Shown here piece by piece: positions 8,632 to 15,905 of a stretch of 27,245 bases of DNA. Numbering within the stretch: the stretch's first letter is position 1; each line of letters starts with the position of its first letter. Position numbers and translations under genes: made by a program. Source of the DNA: Nitrosopumilus sp. UBA526 (GTDB lineage: Archaea; Thermoproteota; Nitrososphaeria; Nitrososphaerales; Nitrosopumilaceae); the NCBI GenBank assembly GCA_002506665.1, contig DAXZ01000051.1, positions 1-27,245 on the forward strand, written 5' to 3'. The notes beneath the pieces are model-generated. The model saw nothing but the letters and a program-made list of their open reading frames with translations. It searched no databases and was not told the DNA's origin.

Positions 8632-9271
8632 GTTTGTAATTTTGGTGGACAAATATGACAACCCCATAGGCACAGAAGAAAAGACAAAGTGTCATCTGCC
8701 AGACGGAAAGTTACACAGGGCATTTACGGCATTGTTATTTGATAGTAAAAAGAGACTGGTCCTTACAAAGAGAGCCAAAGAAAAGATGCTATGGCCAAAA
8801 TACTGGGATGGAACATTTGCAAGCCACCCAAGGGAATCAGAGACCTATGTCTCATCTGGGGAGAGGAGAATGCCCGAAGAACTCGGAGTAAGTGGTACTT
8901 TGGATTATCTGCACAAATTCGAGTATCATGTGCCATACAAGGATGTGGGATCTGAAAATGAGATATGTGCAACGCTGATAGGAATTATCAAAGAGACTGC
9001 AAAACTAAGGGAGATAAGAGGCGAGATTGATGAGATCAGATGTATTACAGCAGACGAGCTGGTCTCAGAATTAAAGAGTGACCCCGAGATTTATTGCCCA
9101 TGGATGCTAATTGCACTTTGGTTGCTAGAGAGATCAGATGTGTCTGCACTCGAAAGACATGCAGATATTTTAGATACATGGACGGGTAAAGAGATGAGTG
9201 ATGAGCTGCTAAAGGCAATCAAGATTCACATACCAGATGATAAATGGAGACAGGTCAATGAAACAAAGTAA
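8624..9271 (+). CDS. idi: Isopentenyl-diphosphate delta-isomerase, type I (Nudix)
   Basis: 215 residues from ATG 8624, chosen over the upstream TTG 8594 because family members start with a short lead into ILVDKYDNPIGTEEK. Isomerises IPP to DMAPP. The pattern HRAFTALLFD, LVLTKRAKEKMLWPKYWDGT, a Nudix-like GERRMPEELGV and SENEICATLIGI matches type I IDI. The catalytic Glu of E. coli (E116) corresponds to E113. The catalytic Cys of the bacterial SVCGHP motif is Ala66 here (FASHP). From memory, haloarchaeal type I enzymes also read DGT-ASHP, so this is probably a subfamily trait and not inactivation. It overlaps ipk by 8 bp and idsA by 14 bp. Confidence 0.9.
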   Translation: MSEFVILVDKYDNPIGTEEKTKCHLPDGKLHRAFTALLFDSKKRLVLTKRAKEKMLWPKYWDGTFASHPRESETYVSSGERRMPEELGVSGTLDYLHKFEYHVPYKDVGSENEICATLIGIIKETAKLREIRGEIDEIRCITADELVSELKSDPEIYCPWMLIALWLLERSDVSALERHADILDTWTGKEMSDELLKAIKIHIPDDKWRQVNETK

Positions 9272-10235
9272 AATTAAACAAAACGCAAAGACCGTAGACA
9301 GATACCTAAACTCAAAGCTAAGAGGTGATCCTAAAGGACTCTATGATGCTGCAGGACACCTGATCATAAACGGCGGGAAGAGACTCAGGCCATACATGGT
9401 AATTAAGAGCTGCCAGATTCTAAGGGGCAAGACCCGGGATGCAATGCCTGCTGCAAGTGCAGTGGAGATGATACATAATTTCACGCTAGTTCATGATGAT
9501 ATTATGGATAATGATGAGATGCGCCACGGGGTTTTGACAGTCCATAAAAAATTTGGTATGCCAGTTGCAATTCTTGCAGGCGATGTACTGTTCTCAAAGG
9601 CCTTTGAGACCATTGCAGAGTCGAGACTCTCAAGTGATGCCACCAACAGACTAATCTCAAGGCTTGCAAAGGCATGTGTAGACATATGTGAAGGACAGTT
9701 ACTTGATATAAAGATGGGTCAGGAGAAAAATATTCCATCTCAGGCCAAATACATTGAGATGATCAAGAAAAAGACAGCAGCCCTCTTTGATGTATCATGT
9801 GCGATGGGGGCAATCTGCGCAACAAACAAGGCACGAGACATTGCAAATCTTTCGTCATTTGGAAGGAACCTAGGAATAGCGTTTCAGATAACTGATGATC
9901 TTATCGGTGTGATGGGCGATCCAAAGGTGACAAAAAAGCCCGTAGGAAATGACCTGCGCGAAGGCAAAAAATCGCTTCCAATTCTAATGGCAATAAAGTC
10001 ATCAAGGGGCAATGACAGAAAGACAATTCTCAAGGCATTTGGAAATTCCAGAGTATCAAAGAGGGATCTCAGCCGAGCTGTATGCGTCATTGGGTCTTTG
10101 GGCATAGAGTCAAGTGTCAGGGAACAAGCCCTAAAGTATGCAGAAAAAGCAAAGAGATCACTTGGCAGATATTCGGGTCCTGCAAAGATAGAACTAGAGT
10201 CATTGCTTGATTTTGTAGTTAGGCGAAGTGTATAG
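9258..10235 (+). CDS. idsA: Geranylgeranyl/farnesyl diphosphate synthase (polyprenyl synthetase)
   Basis: 325 residues from ATG 9258 (MKQSKIKQ). An in-frame ATG at 9237 would add seven residues and a 35-bp overlap with idi; ggagacaggtca just before 9258 resembles a ribosome-binding site and favours the later start. It condenses IPP with allylic diphosphates to make lipid precursors. GGKRLRPYMVI, the first Asp-rich motif VHDDIMDNDEMRHG (about residues 78-91) and the second ITDDLIG (about 212-218) with the following GNDLREGKKSLP are all intact. Residues just upstream of the first Asp-rich motif (IHNFTLV) suggest C20 rather than longer product, but length specificity is inferred. Confidence 0.93.
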   Translation: MKQSKIKQNAKTVDRYLNSKLRGDPKGLYDAAGHLIINGGKRLRPYMVIKSCQILRGKTRDAMPAASAVEMIHNFTLVHDDIMDNDEMRHGVLTVHKKFGMPVAILAGDVLFSKAFETIAESRLSSDATNRLISRLAKACVDICEGQLLDIKMGQEKNIPSQAKYIEMIKKKTAALFDVSCAMGAICATNKARDIANLSSFGRNLGIAFQITDDLIGVMGDPKVTKKPVGNDLREGKKSLPILMAIKSSRGNDRKTILKAFGNSRVSKRDLSRAVCVIGSLGIESSVREQALKYAEKAKRSLGRYSGPAKIELESLLDFVVRRSV

Positions 10236-10237
10236 AA

Positions 10238-11938
10238 ATGGATGAACTAGAAGAGATCAGAAAGGTGGCACTGCAAAACGCCTTTGAGCATAAAGGACAG
10301 ACCAGAGACAAGATAGTCCTAGGAAAAATTCTCAGAGTCAGGCCGGAATTGAAAAGCAAGATACAAGAGATTGCAAAAAATATCGCAGAAATTGTTGCCG
10401 CAGTAAACAAGCTAACACCTGCAGAGCAAGAAGCAGAGATTAGAACCAAGTTTCCTGAAATTTTAGAGCCCAAGAAAAAGATTGAAGAAAGAGAGGGTCT
10501 TCCGGAATTAAAGGGCGCAGTGCACGGCAAGGTAGTAACTAGATTTCCTCCAGAACCAAACGGTTATCCCCACATTGGTCATGCAAAGGCGGCCATCATC
10601 AATTCGGAATATGCAAAGATGTATGGAGGACGGTTCATCCTAAGAATGGATGACACAAACCCCGAAGCCGAAAGAATGGAGTATCATGCAGCAATCAAGG
10701 TCGGACTAGAGTGGTTGGGGATAAAATTTGACACAGTAAAGAACACGTCTGATGATATGGAGCTGTTTTATGAAAAGGGTGCAGAGCTTGTCAGTTTAAC
10801 AAGGGCGTATGTCTGTACCTGCAAGAGAGACGATGTAAGCAAGAACCGAAGGGAGAGAAGAGCATGCAAGTGCAGCACAAAAGACACTGAAAAGAACATC
10901 AAGGATTGGGCAAAGATGAATGAAAAGTTCAAGCCCGGCGATGCAATTCTCAGATTTCGTGGAGACATGAAGGCAGATAATGCAGTAATGCGAGACCCCG
11001 TACTGTTTAGGATTATCGAGGCAAAGCACTACAAGCTAGGTGAAAAATATAGGGTTTGGCCAAGCTACGACATGGCAGTTGCCATAGAGGACAGTATTGA
11101 CGGGGTAACCCATGCGTTTCGTTCAAAAGAGTTTGAACTACGAGAGGAGATAATTAATGCCATATTAGATGCGTTAAAGATGAGAAAGCCGTCTCAGGGG
11201 TTCTTTTCAAGACTCGAGTTTAAGGGAATGCCAACCTCAAAGAGGATTATCAGGCCACTCATAGAGGAAGGCAAGGTCTCATGGTATGATGATCCAAGAC
11301 TGCCAACCCTTGAGGCACTAAAAAGAAGAGGTATAAGACCAGAGGCAATCAGGCGGTTTATCATGTCTCTAGGACTGACAAAGGCAAATACTCTGGCCCC
11401 CTTTGATGCACTAGAGGCATTTAACAGAAAGTTTGTGGACTCTGAGAGCATCAGGCTGTTTATGGTAAGTGATGCAAAAAAACTCTGTGTGAGGAATATG
11501 CCAATCTCATCTGTCAAACTTGCAAATCATCCAGTCAATGACATGGGAGAAAGAGAGATTGAGATTGATGGAAACTTTTACATCGCAGGAGATGATGCAC
11601 GAAACATCAAAGATGGTACAAGAATTCGGCTCTTGGGGTTGGGGGACATATCCATAACAGGCCAGGGTGAAACGTTGGAGGGAGAGTTTCAAAAAGATTC
11701 AGGTGTTGATGCCGCAAAGATTCAGTGGGTCTCACAAAGGACGGCGCACAAGATTAAGATTATAATTCCAAAGACACTCTTTGACGGAGAAAAGTTTAAC
11801 GAGAACAGTCTAGAAGAGATGGATGCATATACTGAACCGCACTATCTGCAGCTAGGAGAAGGAGATGAGATTCAGTTTGTCAGATTTGGGTACTGTAGAA
11901 AGGATTCACAAAACCAGGCGATATTTACACACAAGTGA
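10238..11938 (+). CDS. gltX: Glutamyl-tRNA synthetase, archaeal type
   Basis: 566 residues, class Ib synthetase of the archaeal/GlnRS-like branch. About 95 N-terminal residues are helical. The catalytic domain then opens with VVTRFPPEPNGYPHIGHAKA, whose HIGH is near residue 111; RMDDTNPEAE follows. The KMSKS-like loop is MPTSKRIIRPLI near residue 331. The C-terminal half is the beta-barrel anticodon domain (LANHPVNDMG, IRLLGLGDISI). Enzymes of this type in archaea are normally non-discriminating, charging tRNA-Gln with Glu for GatDE. A Cys pair and CKC (residues about 191-214) sit in a zinc-finger-like insert. Starts 3 bp after idsA. Confidence 0.95.
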   Translation: MDELEEIRKVALQNAFEHKGQTRDKIVLGKILRVRPELKSKIQEIAKNIAEIVAAVNKLTPAEQEAEIRTKFPEILEPKKKIEEREGLPELKGAVHGKVVTRFPPEPNGYPHIGHAKAAIINSEYAKMYGGRFILRMDDTNPEAERMEYHAAIKVGLEWLGIKFDTVKNTSDDMELFYEKGAELVSLTRAYVCTCKRDDVSKNRRERRACKCSTKDTEKNIKDWAKMNEKFKPGDAILRFRGDMKADNAVMRDPVLFRIIEAKHYKLGEKYRVWPSYDMAVAIEDSIDGVTHAFRSKEFELREEIINAILDALKMRKPSQGFFSRLEFKGMPTSKRIIRPLIEEGKVSWYDDPRLPTLEALKRRGIRPEAIRRFIMSLGLTKANTLAPFDALEAFNRKFVDSESIRLFMVSDAKKLCVRNMPISSVKLANHPVNDMGEREIEIDGNFYIAGDDARNIKDGTRIRLLGLGDISITGQGETLEGEFQKDSGVDAAKIQWVSQRTAHKIKIIIPKTLFDGEKFNENSLEEMDAYTEPHYLQLGEGDEIQFVRFGYCRKDSQNQAIFTHK

Positions 11939-11944
11939 AAGACG

Positions 11945-12820
11945 ATGAAGATAGCACGATTATCATACAATAACAACGAGACATATGGTATTGTCAATGG
12001 AGATAATGTATCTACAAGAGATGAGATGATTCGTGAGACCGGAATAGATATGCCTCAAAATATCAAGGATTTTTTGTTTGAGGGGGGGTATGACAAGATT
12101 AGCGACAAGGCTCAGGGGTTGCCATATGGAGATAAAATTTCAAGATACAAGATACTATCACCAATTCCAGACCCAGGCAAGATTATCTGTTTGGCGTTTA
12201 ATTATACAGACCATGCCAGAGAACAGGGGTTGCAGGCACCAAAAGCCCCAGTTATCATCATAAAGCCCCGAACGGCACTAAACAGTACAAAATCAGACAT
12301 TATGTGTCCAGACTTTGTAACACAGCTAGATTATGAGATTGAGCTGGCACTAGTCATAAAGAGAGATTGCAAGAATGTTACCATAGAGGATGCAGATGAT
12401 GCGATATTTGGCTATATGATACTAAATGATGTCTCTGCAAGGGATATTCAACTCAGGGACAAGCAGTTCACTAGAGCAAAGGGTTTTGATTCTTTTGCGC
12501 CATGTGGGCCGTGGATTACAACAAGAGATGAGATAATTGATCCGCACAACCTCAAGATGACTACTAGAATTAATGGCAGTCTAAGACAAGACTCGACATC
12601 AAGTAACATGGCCATCAAGATTCCAGAGATTGTTTCAGAGATCTCCAAAGTAATGACACTGGAAAAAGGAGACATCATATCCACAGGGACGCCGGCAGGG
12701 GTAATGCTGAATAGTTCAGATGCCGTATTTCTAAAGGATGGTGATGAGATAGAGATGGAGATTGAAGGGTTGGGAAGACTAGAGAACACCGTAAGAATTA
12801 TCCAAAGTTCTCAAACATAG
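11945..12820 (+). CDS. Fumarylacetoacetate hydrolase (FAH) family protein
   Basis: 291 residues. An N-terminal FAA_hydrolase_N-like region (ARLSYNNNETYGIV) precedes the FAH fold. IICLAFNYTDHAREQG carries the conserved N-Y-x-x-H; KPRTALN, DYEIELALVIKR (metal-binding Glu residues), FGYMILNDVSARDIQ, AKGFDSFAPCGPW and GDIISTGTPAGV follow. The family includes acylpyruvases, oxaloacetate decarboxylases and 2-hydroxyhepta-2,4-diene-1,7-dioate isomerases, and the sequence does not separate these. It ends the long + strand cluster, 6 bp after gltX. Confidence 0.88.
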   Translation: MKIARLSYNNNETYGIVNGDNVSTRDEMIRETGIDMPQNIKDFLFEGGYDKISDKAQGLPYGDKISRYKILSPIPDPGKIICLAFNYTDHAREQGLQAPKAPVIIIKPRTALNSTKSDIMCPDFVTQLDYEIELALVIKRDCKNVTIEDADDAIFGYMILNDVSARDIQLRDKQFTRAKGFDSFAPCGPWITTRDEIIDPHNLKMTTRINGSLRQDSTSSNMAIKIPEIVSEISKVMTLEKGDIISTGTPAGVMLNSSDAVFLKDGDEIEMEIEGLGRLENTVRIIQSSQT

Positions 12821-13536
12821 TTTCCTGATGAGCTAAGTGAGTTCTGTGATGTCAGCTAACAAAAGCCTTGTGTACCATTTCCACTCTGGGCAGTATCTAC
12901 TCGGATACTTGTTGTGTTAATTTCATAGGTGTTATGGTATGATCAAAGTTTTCGATTTGGGTGGGCTTTGATATGACCTGACAAAAAATTCTGATCGAGA
13001 CTTGTTTTTAGCAGACTGATCAGCTGTTATCTATCAATTCATCGTATAATCTAAATCGTCGGGGTCGCCTAGTAGTGATGGCGAGAGCCCGAAAAACTCT
13101 AAACCAGCCCAATGGTTCGCGGATTCAAATCCCGTCCCCTACGTGGTTATTCCTATTACACATGTGGGGGGATTAAAAATCTAGTGGTTTTGTGTAATCT
13201 CAGATGTACCCCCGAGTCATCACAGGCATAAATACCAGATCGAGATTCTTGCTTTAATCCAAATTACACAAAATCCCAACACTCGAACACAAATCCATTC
13301 TGAATTAAGACTGGTCTGTCTCAAAGGCCGTTGTAGGCTGTGTGTTGGTCTGGTCTGGATTTCTCGTATAAATCAACACTGTGAGTCTTTAACTATACAT
13401 CAGATGACAACCTAGGCATCAGTTCAGGTATCAAAGATTATGCAAAACCACACACATACTGCTAAATTCCGTTGTTCCCAAGCTCAGATTTGCAGAACCG
13501 CTGATCGATACCATTAAAAATTCATCATAATCATAA
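12821..13536. other. Gene-poor intergenic region of about 715 bp
   Basis: No open reading frame with recognisable content is visible on either strand. The stretch contains a degenerate tRNA-Ser-like sequence (13058-13143) and three copies of the TGTGTAAT motif. The two copies at 13155-13162 and 13191-13198 form an 8-bp inverted repeat; the third is at 13263-13270. There is also a GGGGGG/CCCCC pair around 13165-13170 and 13207-13211. TATA-like cattaaaaatt at about 13510-13520 probably serves the next gene. I saw no RNase P or SRP RNA landmarks. Confidence 0.6.
13058..13143 (+). pseudogene. Degenerate class II tRNA (tRNA-Ser-like)
   Basis: The sequence folds as a class II tRNA. Acceptor GTCGGGG pairs with CCCCTAC except for a C-T mismatch at position 3-70. 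D-stem is GCC/GGC, the variable arm is AACC/GGTT, and TTCAAAT forms the T-loop. Several defects argue that it is dead. Conserved U33 is C. The last anticodon-stem pair is C-A. T-stem position 53 is A against C61. The second G of the D-loop GG pair is T. Read as a 7-base loop the anticodon would be GAA, but one base earlier it is CGA, matching a Ser ancestry suggested by the body sequence. Alternative: a functional but unusual tRNA. Confidence 0.6.
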
Positions 13537-13983
13537 ATGATAATGATAGATACAAGACATTATCTGGACTTTGAGATAGTCAAAGAGCCTTGGAACAAAT
13601 ACAGCTTGAAAGACGGCAGCAAGCTAAAGACACGAACCATGTTAAAGTCAGCATGGTACACCGAAAAAGACAGTAGAAAGGAATACTCGGTAAATATGAA
13701 TAACATGATTGTCATGATGTGTGACCCACGGTTGCAAGGTCCAAAGAATCAGACAAAGTATACACCCCAGCAGATTCAGCAGAATATAGAGATAAAAGAT
13801 TCAATGTATGACACCATATCGTATGAGGCAAACGAGTATATCCTAGATGATACAACACGCATACTAGTACATTCAAACATTATAAAGATCGCAAGAACCA
13901 AGCTCTTTGATGTCGATGGCGATAGGAAATATCATGTTAATCTAAAAGAGTCCATAACAATAACACCGCCAGAACAGCAATAA
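13537..13983 (+). CDS. Hypothetical protein
   Basis: 148 residues with no family I recognise. The composition is rich in Asn, Asp, Lys and Met with alternating hydrophobic residues (EYSVNMNNMIVMMCD, DDTTRILVHSNIIKIART), suggesting a beta-rich soluble domain. There is no signal peptide or membrane segment. ATG 13537 is two codons upstream of another ATG at 13543; TATA-like cattaaaaatt centred near 13516 would place a leaderless start at the second ATG. It stands alone between the gene-poor region and the Rieske gene. Codon use looks like that of neighbours. Confidence 0.7.
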   Translation: MIMIDTRHYLDFEIVKEPWNKYSLKDGSKLKTRTMLKSAWYTEKDSRKEYSVNMNNMIVMMCDPRLQGPKNQTKYTPQQIQQNIEIKDSMYDTISYEANEYILDDTTRILVHSNIIKIARTKLFDVDGDRKYHVNLKESITITPPEQQ

Positions 13984-14024
13984 TCATCTAAAAAAATATT
14001 AAGCCAGTCCATACCAGCGATATT

Positions 14025-14333
14025 ATGGGAAAGATAATAGTTGGCAAGACAGAAGACATTCCGCCTGGAAAGATGATAAAGTCCTCTGTTGACGGAAGAG
14101 ACATCCTAGTTGCAAATATCAACGGAGAATATTACGCCACAGATGATACGTGCACCCACTCGGGTTCTAGTCTGTCTGAAGGAAAGTTGAATGATAGCAC
14201 CATTACATGTGGATGGCATGCCGCAGAATTTAATTGCAAGACTGGCAAATTGGTGAAATTTCCAGCAAAAATCAGAGATTTGACATCATACAGCATAGTT
14301 GTAGAATCAGGAAACGTCTTTGTGGAGATGTAA
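14025..14333 (+). CDS. Rieske [2Fe-2S] ferredoxin
   Basis: 102 residues, a stand-alone Rieske domain acting as a soluble electron carrier. The cluster motifs are DTCTHSGSSLSEG (CxH, residues about 44-56) and ITCGWHAAEFNCKTG (CxxH). Spacing matches NirD/biphenyl-dioxygenase-ferredoxin-like small Rieske proteins. No oxygenase or reductase partner is adjacent, so the redox partner is unknown. An aaatatta TATA-like stretch near 13995-14002 lies about 27 bp before the ATG, consistent with a leaderless transcript. Confidence 0.93.
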   Translation: MGKIIVGKTEDIPPGKMIKSSVDGRDILVANINGEYYATDDTCTHSGSSLSEGKLNDSTITCGWHAAEFNCKTGKLVKFPAKIRDLTSYSIVVESGNVFVEM

Positions 14334-14369
14334 CTATATATTCCGAATTTCTAATAAAAGGTGTGAAAA

Positions 14370-14639
14370 ATGACGGATGATGCTCAGAACAAAGAAGCAA
14401 TGAAGGAGGCAGTTGGGACACTAGAGCAGATTATTGCAAGTAACTCAACTCCAAAGACAATAAAGAAATCAATCACAGACATGATTACGGGTCTTAATAA
14501 TCAAGAATACTCGTTGTCTGTGAGGGCGGCAAACGCTGTTAGCTTGTTAGATGATGTTACCCAGGATCCAAACATGCCATCATACGTTAGAACACAGCTA
14601 TGGCAGGCAGTCTCAAAACTAGAAAGCATACGAGAGTAA
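14370..14639 (+). CDS. UPF0147 family protein
   Basis: 89 residues, all helical, matching the archaeal UPF0147 family: VGTLEQIIASNSTPKTIKK and the highly typical SVRAANAVSLLDDVTQDPNMP followed by YVRTQLWQAVSKLES. Function is not established. A possible ribosome-binding site (ggtgtg) lies 5 bases before the ATG. It is 9 bp upstream of the methyltransferase gene and likely cotranscribed with it. Confidence 0.9.
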   Translation: MTDDAQNKEAMKEAVGTLEQIIASNSTPKTIKKSITDMITGLNNQEYSLSVRAANAVSLLDDVTQDPNMPSYVRTQLWQAVSKLESIRE

Positions 14640-14648
14640 ATTCTAATT

Positions 14649-15401
14649 ATGAAGATTGAAGAGTATCTAGAGACCCTGCCATACAATTTACTAAGTGGTC
14701 AGGATGTCCAGTTGTCTACAAAGTCATTCAGAGAGATATTCGAGTTTGCAGGTTTGGGCAAGGATGATGTCTTTTATCATTTGGGCTGCGGTAACGGCAA
14801 AGGCATAGGGATTGCCCTAAACGAGTTTGAGGTAAGCAGTGCTGTTGGGATTGATAATGATTCAGAAAAGATAAGCCAGGCAAAAAAAAATCTCAAAGAT
14901 AAAGCAAAATTAATTTGTCAGGACATACAAGGGACAGACATCTCAGAGGCCTCGGTAATTTTGTTCTGGTTTACAGATGAGAATATAATAAATGAGATGC
15001 TCAAAAAATTTGCAGACCTCAAATCCGGCACAAAGATAATTACAATCTGGGGGCCGCTTCCAGACTGTCTTCCAGACGAGGTAGACTTTCCATATATCAT
15101 TAATCAGGTTCCATTCAAAAAGGCCAAAGACATGCAAGAGCAGCTGCGGGCAGTCTTTGGTGTGAAATGTGTGGATTTTGTCACAGCGTGGGAGTTTGCA
15201 GAGAGATATATAAAATCCATAGGAACACCCACGACCAAAAATGATCGGTTTTTGACAATCATACAGACGCTGACCATATGGATTAATGCAAGAAGGCTAG
15301 GAATCGCATGTGGGAGTGAAATTCCAGAGTCCATCAAGACATACATTGGTATAATGAAGCAGAGTTTTGGCATAGATTTTGAGCATCTTTTAAAGGAGTG
15401 A
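14649..15401 (+). CDS. SAM-dependent methyltransferase (FAM173/ATPSCKMT-like)
   Basis: 250 residues. The first 150 form a class I methyltransferase domain. Motif I is VFYHLGCGNGKGIGIAL near residues 41-57, the acidic motif II is AVGIDND, and a DIQGTDISEASVILFWF segment fits motif IV. The run ISEASVILFW...MLKKFADLKSGTKIIT resembles FAM173-type protein-lysine methyltransferases, but this protein lacks their N-terminal membrane helix. About 100 extra C-terminal residues (from KAKDMQEQLRAVF) have no match I know. Substrate unknown; possibly a protein lysine. Confidence 0.75.
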   Translation: MKIEEYLETLPYNLLSGQDVQLSTKSFREIFEFAGLGKDDVFYHLGCGNGKGIGIALNEFEVSSAVGIDNDSEKISQAKKNLKDKAKLICQDIQGTDISEASVILFWFTDENIINEMLKKFADLKSGTKIITIWGPLPDCLPDEVDFPYIINQVPFKKAKDMQEQLRAVFGVKCVDFVTAWEFAERYIKSIGTPTTKNDRFLTIIQTLTIWINARRLGIACGSEIPESIKTYIGIMKQSFGIDFEHLLKE

Positions 15402-15443
15402 TTTTGTGTAATCCTTTTATCTTGTTTTTGTATAAATGGTATC

Positions 15444-15791
15444 ATGGAGGGAAGGCTAAACATCAATGTTTCTGCAGTAGATTATGACAAGACCAGCAAG
15501 GCATTGACTCGACAGTTATCACTTTTAGAGGAGATGGTACATGCCGAGAATAACTTTGTAATGACGACCTCAGAGTTTGCTTTTGGCTGGCATTTTTTTA
15601 TCCTTAGCGTAAACCAGTCATTGATTGAAAAACTCGCAGAGATGATGGGGCCAGACTTTGATAGATTAAAAGGCAAGAATATTGATAAAAAGTTTTTGGC
15701 ATGGCTTACAAAAAACATAGAGACCAAGTCACCTAGATTCAAGCTAGCAATCAAAGAGGAGATGGAATCAAGCAAGTTTGGAATCTTTTAA
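15444..15791 (+). CDS. Hypothetical protein
   Basis: 115 residues, unrecognised. It reads as mixed alpha/beta: an N-terminal strand region (GRLNINVSAVDYD), then a helix (KALTRQLSLLEEMVHAE), a hydrophobic FAFGWHFFILSVN segment too short and polar to be a clear membrane span, and a charged helical C-terminus. TATA-like ttttatctt centred near 15418 is 26 bp upstream of the ATG, so it has its own promoter. A TGTGTAAT motif (15405-15412) lies just upstream of that TATA box. Confidence 0.65.
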   Translation: MEGRLNINVSAVDYDKTSKALTRQLSLLEEMVHAENNFVMTTSEFAFGWHFFILSVNQSLIEKLAEMMGPDFDRLKGKNIDKKFLAWLTKNIETKSPRFKLAIKEEMESSKFGIF

Positions 15792-15905
15792 TCATGGTGT
15801 ATAGCTAGGCATGAATGATTAGGGGCAAACAAAGATTTAGTCACAAAGGTAAAAAATATTGAGAGATTAAACATTTTAATCCACATTAGGGAAAGGGACA
15901 CCATA

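Noticed and set aside
12824..12860. C/D-box sRNA beginning CTGATGA after the FAH-family gene
   Set aside because: One C-like box is present, but no correctly spaced D' or D box and no terminal stem.
13207..13211. GGGGGG/CCCCC pair (13165-13211) as a terminator hairpin
   Set aside because: The loop of about 40 nt and lack of a following T-run make it unconvincing.
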